From Ensifer sp. LC11 (GTDB lineage: Bacteria; Pseudomonadota; Alphaproteobacteria; Rhizobiales; Rhizobiaceae): a stretch of DNA of 64,000 nt. The position numbers were made by a program, and so were the translations under genes. Under the pieces are notes generated by a model. The model searched no databases and was not told the DNA's origin. It was given only the letters and a program-made list of their open reading frames with translations. Positions 52,284-59,961 of this stretch are shown here, in pieces (within the stretch, counting starts at the first letter, position 1; the number at the start of each line of letters is the position of its first letter). Location of the stretch: NCBI RefSeq assembly GCF_001695835.1, contig NZ_MBSO01000016.1, forward strand, positions 1 through 64,000. The letters are read 5' to 3'.

Positions 52284-53180
52284 ATGGACCTCTTGGCGGT
52301 CATGCGTTCATTCCGCCGGGTCGTCGAGCTTCAGAGCTTCAACAAGGCGGCGGAGGAACTTGGGCAATCAAATGCGTCGATCAGCAAGCAGATCCGGCAG
52401 TTGGAGCAGCGCCTTGGCACTGTCTTGATCCTGCGCACGACCCGGCGCATGAGCCTGTCGGAGAACGGGCGCGGCTATTTCGCCGAGTGCTGCCGCCTTC
52501 TCGATGAACTCGACCATTTGGAGCGCACGACCTCAGGAGAGGCGGGCGAGGTCAACGGCCGGCTTCGTCTCAACGCGCCCTTGTCCTTTGGATTGACGGT
52601 GCTCGCACCGATGCTCGCCCGTTTCATGACCCTTCATCCGCAGTTGAAGGTCGATATGACGCTAGACGACCACGTGCTCGACGTCGTTTCGGAGGGGTTC
52701 GACGTCTCCATCCGCGTGCGCGCGGCGCTGACGGATTCCTCGCTGATTGCCCGGCGGCTTGGCGACATCGAGCAGATCATCTGCGCTGCACCCGGCTATC
52801 TGGCGAGCCACGGCACGCCGACGGCAGTGAGTGATCTCAAGAACCACGATTGTCTGACCTATCGCCTGGCCGACCAGCCCGGCAGCTGGGTGCTCGAAGG
52901 ACCCAACGGCGCTGCCAGCGTTGACTTGCCTGCCCGCTTTGTCGCCGACAACAGCTTGATGCTGAGCGAGATGATCCAATCGGGCATCGGTATCGGCGTC
53001 TTGCCGTCGTTCATCGCCGACCCGTTGCTTGCCAGTGGCAGGCTCCTGCGTGTCCTGCCCGGACATCAGCTTGCGCAACGCGGTATCTACGTGGTTTATC
53101 CGACCAACCGCCTGTTGCTGCCCAAAGTAAAGGTCTTTACCGAGTTTCTCGCGGCCGAGTTTCGCCAGGCCGGGTTTTAG
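52284..53180 (+). CDS. LysR-family regulator divergent to the cyclase gene
   Basis: The 298-residue protein has the LysR helix-turn-helix (FNKAAEELGQSNASISKQIR, then QLEQRLGTVLILRTTRRMSL) and a full effector domain of the CrgA/DsdC-like group (VNGRLRLNAPLSFGLTVLAP). The intact start and divergent arrangement with the cyclase suggest it regulates that gene. No obvious T-N11-A site was singled out. Confidence 0.92.
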   Translation: MDLLAVMRSFRRVVELQSFNKAAEELGQSNASISKQIRQLEQRLGTVLILRTTRRMSLSENGRGYFAECCRLLDELDHLERTTSGEAGEVNGRLRLNAPLSFGLTVLAPMLARFMTLHPQLKVDMTLDDHVLDVVSEGFDVSIRVRAALTDSSLIARRLGDIEQIICAAPGYLASHGTPTAVSDLKNHDCLTYRLADQPGSWVLEGPNGAASVDLPARFVADNSLMLSEMIQSGIGIGVLPSFIADPLLASGRLLRVLPGHQLAQRGIYVVYPTNRLLLPKVKVFTEFLAAEFRQAGF

Positions 53181-53223
53181 GAACGCCCAGCCTGCCTGCA
53201 GCTTTTGAGCCGGATGGTGAGGT

Positions 53224-53325
53224 TCACGCGAAATTGTCGACGCTGGCGCCGCCCATGATCTTGAGGTTGAAGGCGGTGTCAGACGCATGCGGGACCCGCA
53301 TGTTATTGGCTGCCTCTGTGAATTA
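53224..53325 (-). pseudogene. C-terminal remnant of an unidentified gene
   Basis: About 33 codons read TEAANNMRVPHASDTAFNLK and end IMGGASVDNFA with TGA at 53224. The composition and codon use look like genuine protein sequence, but an upstream in-frame TAA leaves only this piece. I do not recognise the family. Confidence 0.4.
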
Positions 53326-53352
53326 AGGACAATGGTTGCTTTCCAAATGTTA

Positions 53353-53398
53353 TTGACATCCGAAGATCGCGCGCGTATTTTAGAAACTAGGTAGTTTC
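53353..53398 (+). promoter_or_regulatory. Sigma70-type promoter with dyad operator for the efflux pair
   Basis: TTGACA (53353-53358), 17-base spacer and TATTTT (53376-53381) form a strong promoter. Overlapping the expected start point is GAAACT-AGGT-AGTTTC (53383-53398), a perfect six-base dyad, partly extended by flanking TTTA/TAAA. It is a likely TetR or MarR site. No such regulator gene adjoins it. Confidence 0.7.
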
Positions 53399-53451
53399 CT
53401 AAATGGTGAGATATCGCTTCAGCCCCGCTGCGCCGGGGAAAGGAACCGGAC

Positions 53452-54654
53452 ATGAGCCAGCTTCAAGCAGTCATCAGTCACGAGAATGCCCTGCCGACGA
53501 TGGAGAGCATTCCGGCCATCGAGGCGCCGCGGGCGTTGCCTGCGGCCCCTGCGACGATCGCAGCGGAAACGAACGTGCCACGGAGGCGCTGGCTGCGTAA
53601 CCTGCTGTTCGCATCGGCAGCCGTCGCTGTCGCGGCTGGCGCAGCTGATTTCAGTTGGCAGTATTGGACAGCGGGTCGCTTCCAGGTGTCGACTGACGAC
53701 GCCTATGTGAAGGCAGACAGCACAACGATCGCACCTAAGGTTTCCGGCCACATCGCCGCGGTGCTCGTGGCTGACAACGAGAAGGTCAGCGCCGGCCAGA
53801 TCCTCGCCAGGATCGACGATCGCGACTTCAAGGTCAGCCTGGAACAGGCCAGGGCGCAGGTCGAGGCCGCCGAGGCCAACATCACCAACAAGCAGTCGGC
53901 ACTTGCCGCCCAGCAATCGGCGATCGACGCGGCGAAAGCGACGGTAGAGGCGGACCGGGCCGATCAGACCTTCGCGGAACAGGACGATAAGCGCTATTCG
54001 GAGCTGGCGAGGCAAGGCTTCGGCACCATTCAGAACGCACAACAGGCCGCCTCACGCATTGCGGCTGCCCGCGCGGCTGTTACGCGCGACAGCGCGGCCC
54101 TTGCCAATGCGGTCAAGCAACTCGACGTGATCAAGGCGGAGCTTGCTCAGGCGAAGGCGGCTCTCGACAGCGTCAGGGCGGCCGAGCATCAGGCTGAACT
54201 CAACCTCTCCTACACCGCCCTCGCCGCCCCGATCGATGGCGTGATCGGCAACCGCACCTTGCGCGTCGGCCAATATGTCCAGGCGGGCACGCAGCTGATG
54301 GCAGTGGTCCCGACGGATGAAGCCTATATCGTCGCCAACTACAAGGAGACGCAGCTTGCGGATGTCCATCCCGGCCAGGCGGTGACGATTGAGGTGGACA
54401 CCTTCCCCGGACAGATCTTTGAGGGACATGTCGACAGCATATCGCCGGCCAGTGGCCAGGAATTCGCACTGCTTCCGCCCGACAATGCGACGGGCAACTT
54501 CACCAAGGTTGTGCAACGCATTCCGGTGAAGATCGTGCTCGATCGCAGCCGACCGATTTCGGTGGCGCTGAGGCCCGGTATGTCAGTCTATCCGACCATC
54601 GACACCAAGCAGATGGCGACCGAACTCGCCGCGGTTCCAAGGAACATAAACTGA
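53452..54654 (+). CDS. EmrA/HlyD-family membrane fusion protein
   Basis: The 400-residue protein has one N-terminal membrane anchor (about residues 47-66), a barrel-sandwich/lipoyl domain (DDAYVKADSTTIAPKVSGHI), a long coiled-coil hairpin of about 130 residues, and LSYTALAAPIDGVIGNRTLR. EmrA-type adaptors link an inner-membrane MFS pump to an outer-membrane channel. AAGGAACC precedes the ATG. The MFS gene follows 45 bases later. Confidence 0.93.
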   Translation: MSQLQAVISHENALPTMESIPAIEAPRALPAAPATIAAETNVPRRRWLRNLLFASAAVAVAAGAADFSWQYWTAGRFQVSTDDAYVKADSTTIAPKVSGHIAAVLVADNEKVSAGQILARIDDRDFKVSLEQARAQVEAAEANITNKQSALAAQQSAIDAAKATVEADRADQTFAEQDDKRYSELARQGFGTIQNAQQAASRIAAARAAVTRDSAALANAVKQLDVIKAELAQAKAALDSVRAAEHQAELNLSYTALAAPIDGVIGNRTLRVGQYVQAGTQLMAVVPTDEAYIVANYKETQLADVHPGQAVTIEVDTFPGQIFEGHVDSISPASGQEFALLPPDNATGNFTKVVQRIPVKIVLDRSRPISVALRPGMSVYPTIDTKQMATELAAVPRNIN

Positions 54655-54699
54655 CGGCGGTCAGCCGCCGGCTCGCCAGCCACAGTATGGCAGGAGGAT

Positions 54700-56319
54700 A
54701 TGATGTCCACCACAACGCACGCGGCTTTGCCCGGCTCAATCGGCACCGGCATCGCCACGACAGCTTCATCCGAGAAGGCAAGCACGACGGCATGGATCGC
54801 GGTGCTTGCCGGTTTGATCGGCGCCTTCATGGCGATCCTCAACATCCAGATCACCAACGCCTCGCTGCTCGACATCGAGGGGGGCATTGGCACAGGCGTC
54901 GACAACGGCGCCTGGATATCGACCTCCTACCTGATCGGCGAGATCGTCGTGATCCCGCTTGCCGACTACTTCAGTCGCGTCTTTTCCTTCCGGCGCTACA
55001 TGCTCGCGAATGCCATTCTGTTTCCCCTGTTCTCCGCGGCTTGCGCCTTCGCGCATGACCTTGGCTCGATGATCGCGCTGCGTGGACTGCAGGGAGTTGC
55101 CGGCGGCGTGCTCATCCCAATGGCCTTCACCATGATCCTGACCAGGCTGCCGAAGGCGCAGCAGCCATTCGGACTGGCGCTGTTTGCGCTGTCGGTCACA
55201 TTTGCGCCGGCGATTGGCCCGACGATTGGCGGCTATCTCACCGAAAACTATGGCTGGCAGTCGATCTTCTTCGTCAACGCGCCACCGAGCATCATCATGG
55301 TCGTTGCGCTCTATTTCACGCTTGAGAAAAAGCCGATGCAACTGTCGCTGCTGAAGGAGGGCGACTGGGCCGGTATCGTGACCATGGCCATCGGGCTTTC
55401 GGCGCTGCAGACCGTGCTGGAGGAAGGCAACAAGGATGACTGGTTCCAGTCGCCGTTCATTGTCAAGCTTGCCTTGGTTGCTGCTGTGTTTCTGATCGCC
55501 TTCGTCATCATCGAGCTCAGGGTCGAGAAGCCGCTCGTCCAGTTGCGCCTGCTCAGGCAGCGCAATTTCGGCGTCGGTGTGCTCGTCAACGTGCTCGTCG
55601 GCGTCGCACTGTTCGGCACCGTCTACATCCTGCCCCAGTACCTCGGGCAGGTGCAGCGCTACAATGCCGAGCAGATCGGCCTGGTCCTCGCCTGGACCGG
55701 CCTGCCGCAGCTGCTCATCATTCCGCTGGTGCCGATGCTGATGAAACGGTTTGACGCGCGTTACATCGGCTTTGTCGGCATCAGCATCTTTGCCGCCAGC
55801 TGTTTCATGAACACGACCCTGTCGCTCGATAGCGCCGGCGACCAGTTCTTCATGCCCAATATCGTTCGCGCCATCGGCCAGGCACTTGTCCTGACCCCGA
55901 TTACGGTGATCACGACGGCCGGTATTGCCCCGAGCGAGGCAGGTGCTGCCTCGGGCCTGTCGAACATGCTGCGCAATCTTGGGGGCGCAGTCGGCACGGC
56001 GACGCTGGCGACGGTGCTGACCAAACGGGAGCAGTTCCATTCGAACATAATCGGGCAGTCGGTTACGATCTACCGGGATGAAGTCCGTGATAGAATTGGC
56101 GATCTGACGCAGCATTTCATAGCGCGCGGCGTGACGGACGTCGCGGTTGCCCAACACAAGGCGATCGCCGCGATCGGTGCCACGGTCCGTCGCCAGGCGC
56201 TCATTCTGGGCTTCAGCGACACTTTCGCCGTGATCGGATTTGTACTCGCCCTCGCCGCGTTGGTGCTGCTCCTTACCCGAAAGGTTCAGGTCGGTGGAGG
56301 TGCTGGCGGCGCCCATTGA
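54700..56319 (+). CDS. DHA2-family MFS drug efflux pump, EmrB-like
   Basis: A 539-residue transporter with 14 expected helices and DHA2 motifs: GGIGTGVDNGAWISTSYLIG, DYFSRVFSFRRYMLANAILF (motif A-like), and FAPAIGPTIGGYLTENYGWQ (motif C). It would work with the preceding membrane fusion protein. Two ATG codons at 54700 and 54703 follow a GGAGGA site. No outer-membrane channel gene is nearby. Confidence 0.94.
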   Translation: MMSTTTHAALPGSIGTGIATTASSEKASTTAWIAVLAGLIGAFMAILNIQITNASLLDIEGGIGTGVDNGAWISTSYLIGEIVVIPLADYFSRVFSFRRYMLANAILFPLFSAACAFAHDLGSMIALRGLQGVAGGVLIPMAFTMILTRLPKAQQPFGLALFALSVTFAPAIGPTIGGYLTENYGWQSIFFVNAPPSIIMVVALYFTLEKKPMQLSLLKEGDWAGIVTMAIGLSALQTVLEEGNKDDWFQSPFIVKLALVAAVFLIAFVIIELRVEKPLVQLRLLRQRNFGVGVLVNVLVGVALFGTVYILPQYLGQVQRYNAEQIGLVLAWTGLPQLLIIPLVPMLMKRFDARYIGFVGISIFAASCFMNTTLSLDSAGDQFFMPNIVRAIGQALVLTPITVITTAGIAPSEAGAASGLSNMLRNLGGAVGTATLATVLTKREQFHSNIIGQSVTIYRDEVRDRIGDLTQHFIARGVTDVAVAQHKAIAAIGATVRRQALILGFSDTFAVIGFVLALAALVLLLTRKVQVGGGAGGAH

Positions 56320-56364
56320 AACACCAATCTCCAGCGGACAAATCAAGCGAAAAGGAGACCGCGA

Positions 56365-56835
56365 ATGAGCAACTCCGGACCCGATCGGCTCTATCTCGAC
56401 GACCTCCATGTGGGGCAACGCTTCAGGAGCGCAAGCCAGAGGATCGGCGAAGATGAGATCAAGGCATTTGCCGCGCAGTTCGACCCTCAGCCGTTTCACC
56501 TCGATGAGGCTGCTGCCCGGGAAACGCTGTTTAAGGGGCTGGCCGCAAGCGGCTGGCACACGGCTGCCGTGACGATGCGTCTCAATGTCGAGACGGGTTT
56601 GCCCTTGGCAGGAGGCCTTGTCGGAGCCGGCGGGGAAATCAGTTGGCCGGCTCCGACGCGTCCCGGCGACAGCCTGCACGTGGAAAGCGAAGTGGTCGAG
56701 CTTATCCCCTCGCGCTCAAAACCCGATCGGGGTATTGCCGTTGTCATGATGCGCACGATCAACCAGCGCGATGAGGTCGTCCAGATACTCAAAGCGAAGC
56801 TCATGGTTTCGCGCAGGCCAATTGGCCGGCACTGA
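56365..56835 (+). CDS. MaoC-family (R)-hydratase-like protein
   Basis: The 156-residue hot-dog-fold protein has the MaoC catalytic pair in AQFDPQPFHLDEAAARETLF (Asp and His) and GLAASGWHTAAVTMRLNVET. Such enzymes hydrate or dehydrate acyl-CoA thioesters. An AAAAGGAGA site precedes the ATG; it follows emrB by 45 bases, possibly in one transcript, although no functional link is evident. Confidence 0.9.
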   Translation: MSNSGPDRLYLDDLHVGQRFRSASQRIGEDEIKAFAAQFDPQPFHLDEAAARETLFKGLAASGWHTAAVTMRLNVETGLPLAGGLVGAGGEISWPAPTRPGDSLHVESEVVELIPSRSKPDRGIAVVMMRTINQRDEVVQILKAKLMVSRRPIGRH

Positions 56836-57044
56836 CGGAACTGACGGGCACCACCATCCTCATGGTGGCGCTGAAATTGTTGTGGGACGGCGTCTCCGGC
56901 TACCTCGGCTGATTTCCGCTTGCACATGTTCAAGCGCGGCGCGGATGCCGAGCCTCTGGATTTCCGATGGGTTGGATCGTACTGTCGCCCGACGCCGAAC
57001 GGTGCCCAACCGACGCAACTGTGCAAATGACAAGTAATTCATAG

Positions 57045-58586
57045 ATGATGCCGAACAACCGTCCGATTCTTGAGCGGCCGCTCTATCTTGTCGCCCTTTG
57101 GTGTCTTTTCCTGTTCGTTGGCGCCGGAATTCTGGCCGCGCTTGAGCGCCAGGCACTCGTTGCGGAACTCGAACGGGAAAGCACGGCGCTGCATAGCCTC
57201 GCCTCCCAGCGCGCTGACCAGCACGATGCGCATCTGACGGCGTTGTCGGCCGTGGCGGTGGCCTCCGAAGGGCGCAGGCACGATCTGTTCCTCGATGTTG
57301 CGCGCACGATCACCCGGTTCTATCCGCGCATCGATGAAGTGCAGCTTGTCCCTCTGGACCCGGCAATCGAGACCATCGGGACCACTCCGCTCGACACCGC
57401 GACGGCGGACCTCGTCCGCGCGGCGGCAAAGGCTTCGGATGGGCGGATCGCTCTGCTTGCTCACCCGCAGCGGCCAGACCACTACATCATGATCAAGCGC
57501 AGTCCCAACACCGCAGAGGCCCGCTACGGCCTGATGTTGGGAATTGACGCGGCAAGACTGATCGGCGACGGCGGGCCATTCTGGTCCCGGCGGGAGGTGG
57601 CGGTAAGCCTTTTCCTGCCGGATGGCCACTCGCTCCTGTCTTCGCCCGCGCTACCCGGTGCGATCCGGTTTTCGAAGGCGCTCGGGAGCGCCTCCCAGCC
57701 GTTGCGGCTTGAGACAGGCAGGGAGATCGGCCTCACCGGCATGTTTCCGCCGCTGCGCACCGGCCTGACGCTTCTTGCAATCAGTCTTGCCTATCTGGCG
57801 GCCCTCGCGGCCTTGCGTCAACGCGCGCGAACCCGCGCCGCAGTGCAGCAGGCAACATTAAGTGCCCTGGAATCGCGTCTCACCCACGCCTCGCGCGTCA
57901 ACGCTCTTGGCGAAATGGCGAGCGGCATGGCGCATGAACTGACCCAGCCCTTGACCGCTATCCTGGCGCAGGCGCAGGCCGGGCGTCGCCTGTTGGCACA
58001 GGGGCAGTATGAGGCGCTCGCCCCGGCGCTGGATGACAACGTGGCACAGGCGCGCCGGGCGTCGGCCATACTGGAAAGATTTCGCAACTGGTCCCATCCG
58101 CACGCCGCACCGCCCGCCGCCTTCGACTTGCGTGCCGCGCTGGCGAACGTGAAAGCCTTGCTGGAGCCGGAGGCCGCGTCCCGCGGCGTGCAGCTTGATT
58201 TTCTGGTTCCCGAGACACCCGTGGTCGTCGTAGCCGACCCGGTGGAAATCGAGCAGGTGGCGTTCAACCTGGTGCGAAACGCGCTTGAGGCCCTGGACGG
58301 GCAGCCGCACGATCGGGGACGGGTCGCCGTAACCTTGGCCGACCAAGGGTCGAATGCGGTCTTCGAGGTCTCAGACGACGGCCCCGGCATTGCTCCAGAC
58401 ATTCGCCCACGGCTGTTCACGCCGTTTACGACCACCCGCGTCGGTGGCACCGGCCTTGGGCTTGCGCTCAGCCAGCGCCTCGTCGAGCGCGCGGGCGGCG
58501 AAATCGCCCTTTTGGAGACCCATCATGGCGCAACGTTCCGGGTGGTTCTGCCGCGCGGGCCCAAGATCGAGGAGGCCTTGCAATGA
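57045..58586 (+). CDS. Membrane sensor histidine kinase
   Basis: A 513-residue kinase with membrane helices at about 13-33 and 238-258, flanking a periplasmic sensing region of about 200 residues. HisKA follows with phospho-acceptor His297 (ASGMAHELTQPLTAILAQAQ), then the N box (NLVRNALEALDG), DDGPGIAPD, and GTGLGLALSQRLVERAGG. There is no PAS or HAMP domain visible. The stop overlaps the response-regulator start by four bases. The signal is unknown; a secreted HbpS-like protein is encoded just downstream. Confidence 0.92.
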   Translation: MMPNNRPILERPLYLVALWCLFLFVGAGILAALERQALVAELERESTALHSLASQRADQHDAHLTALSAVAVASEGRRHDLFLDVARTITRFYPRIDEVQLVPLDPAIETIGTTPLDTATADLVRAAAKASDGRIALLAHPQRPDHYIMIKRSPNTAEARYGLMLGIDAARLIGDGGPFWSRREVAVSLFLPDGHSLLSSPALPGAIRFSKALGSASQPLRLETGREIGLTGMFPPLRTGLTLLAISLAYLAALAALRQRARTRAAVQQATLSALESRLTHASRVNALGEMASGMAHELTQPLTAILAQAQAGRRLLAQGQYEALAPALDDNVAQARRASAILERFRNWSHPHAAPPAAFDLRAALANVKALLEPEAASRGVQLDFLVPETPVVVVADPVEIEQVAFNLVRNALEALDGQPHDRGRVAVTLADQGSNAVFEVSDDGPGIAPDIRPRLFTPFTTTRVGGTGLGLALSQRLVERAGGEIALLETHHGATFRVVLPRGPKIEEALQ

Positions 58587-59191
58587 CCGTTCCCGTCTAC
58601 CTGGTCGATGACGACGATGCGGTCCGACGCGCCCTCAGCCTGCTGCTTTCGACCGTCGGCATCAAGGTCACCGCCTTCGCGGATCCGCAGGCCTTCCTCG
58701 CGCAGCTGTCGCGCCTCGAGACCGGCTGCCTCATCCTCGATATCCGCATGCCCGCCATATCCGGGCTGAAGCTTCAGGAGAAGCTTGCCGAACGCGGCGT
58801 GGACTGGCCGACGATTGTCATCTCCGGTCACGGCGACATCGAGGCCTGCAGGCGGGCCTTCCGCAATGGCGCGATCGATTTCCTGTCGAAACCCATCGAT
58901 GAGCAGGATCTGATCGACGCGATCCACAAGGGGCAGGAAACGCTCGTGCGCGCGATGCAATTGCACGCGGAGAAGGCCGAAACTCTTGCTCTGCTGGCCG
59001 CACTCACGCAGCGCGAGCGTGAGGTTCTCGACCGGATTGCCGCGGGGTTCACCACCCGCCAGATCGCTGAAGGACTTGGCCTGTCGCCGCGAACGGTCGA
59101 AAGCCATCGCGCAGCCATCGGCGCCAAGCTTGGCAGCACTTCGCAAGCGGAGATGACGCGCCTCTGGCTTGAGGGAGGAAAAACTCCGTAG
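58583..59191 (+). CDS. FixJ/NarL-type response regulator
   Basis: The 202-residue protein has a receiver domain with Asp8-11, phospho-acceptor Asp53 (LILDIRMPAISG), the Thr/Ser switch VISGHGD and Lys103 (FLSKPID), then a LuxR-type helix-turn-helix (LTQREREVLDRIAAG, then TTRQIAEGLGLSPRTVESHR). It is paired with the preceding kinase. A perfect palindrome overlaps its stop codon and may be a target in front of the next gene. Confidence 0.93.
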   Translation: MTVPVYLVDDDDAVRRALSLLLSTVGIKVTAFADPQAFLAQLSRLETGCLILDIRMPAISGLKLQEKLAERGVDWPTIVISGHGDIEACRRAFRNGAIDFLSKPIDEQDLIDAIHKGQETLVRAMQLHAEKAETLALLAALTQREREVLDRIAAGFTTRQIAEGLGLSPRTVESHRAAIGAKLGSTSQAEMTRLWLEGGKTP

Positions 59192-59201
59192 AACTACGGA
59201 G
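59184..59201. promoter_or_regulatory. Perfect inverted repeat between the two-component genes and hbpS-like gene
   Basis: CTCCGTAG-AA-CTACGGAG, an eight-base perfect dyad, spans the response-regulator stop codon and lies 75-92 bases before the next start. With no U tract it is more likely a response-regulator site than a terminator. A further CTACGAATGTCGG follows at 59214. Confidence 0.5.
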
Positions 59202-59275
59202 ATCGACGAAAGGCCTACGAATGTCGGTCGGGTGCGAAGACGAATAACCTTTCCATATCAACAGGAAAGGAACCT

Positions 59276-59761
59276 ATGATGATCCGCAACATCGTGCTTG
59301 CAGCAGCCCTTCTCGCCCCCGTAGCCGCCACGGCCCAGGAACTGCCGACTTCGGCCTATCTGCCGCTCGATATGGCCGTGAAGGCCGCTGAGGCCGCAGT
59401 GAAGGCCTGCGCTGCCGAAGGCCACAACGTCAGCGTCGCTGTCGTCGCACGCGATGGCGCGACCAAGGTGCTGCTGAAGGCTGACAACTCCGGACCTCAC
59501 ACCGGAAACAGCGCCCAGGGCAAGGCCTTTACCTCGGCTGCAATGGGTCGCGACACGGCCGCTCTCGGCGAGTTCATTGCCTCGAAGCCTGCCAATGAAG
59601 GACTTCGCGACATGGATGCACGTATGGTGATCCAGGCCGGCGGCGTTCCGATCAAGTTCGGCAAGGCGCTGGTAGGCGGTATCGGTGTCGGCGGTGCGCC
59701 GTCGGGCGACATCGACGCAACCTGCGCAAGCGCCGGCCTTGCCGCCATCGGCGCGAAGTGA
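59276..59761 (+). CDS. Secreted GlcG/HbpS-family protein
   Basis: The 161-residue protein has a signal peptide (IVLAAALLAPVAATAQ) and the GlcG/HbpS domain (VSVAVVARDGATKVLLKADN, then QGKAFTSAAMGRDTAALGEF and GGIGVGGAPSGDIDATCASA). HbpS of Streptomyces binds heme and acts as an accessory sensor for the SenS-SenR two-component pair. Here a kinase-regulator pair directly precedes the gene, so a similar relation is possible. GGAAAGGAACC precedes the ATG. Confidence 0.87.
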   Translation: MMIRNIVLAAALLAPVAATAQELPTSAYLPLDMAVKAAEAAVKACAAEGHNVSVAVVARDGATKVLLKADNSGPHTGNSAQGKAFTSAAMGRDTAALGEFIASKPANEGLRDMDARMVIQAGGVPIKFGKALVGGIGVGGAPSGDIDATCASAGLAAIGAK

Positions 59762-59884
59762 GCCACGCTGCGGAAGGTCCCTGCCCTTGAAAAGGCAGCG
59801 GACCTCTCCATTTAAAGGCCACTACCCGTTTCGAGAGCTCAGACCATTGCCGCCTCTGGCGTGCGACGGCAGCCCTCCGGGTTC

Positions 59885-59923
59885 GAACAGGGCGCTCCCC
59901 GACAAGGGTTGAGCGCCCTGTTC
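59885..59923. terminator. Strong bidirectional terminator hairpin
   Basis: GAACAGGGCGCTC and GAGCGCCCTGTTC form a perfect 13-base stem around a 13-base loop, followed by ATTTTG on the plus strand. It lies between the convergent hbpS-like and siderophore-receptor genes. Confidence 0.8.
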
Positions 59924-59961
59924 ATTTTGAGACGATCGGCGGCTTCAGGCCGGCGACCGGT

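Noticed and set aside
54766-56679. A 637-codon open frame antisense to the EmrB-like pump
   Set aside because: Composition is rich in Arg, His, Asp and Gln as expected for a shadow of a membrane-protein gene; no domain recognised.
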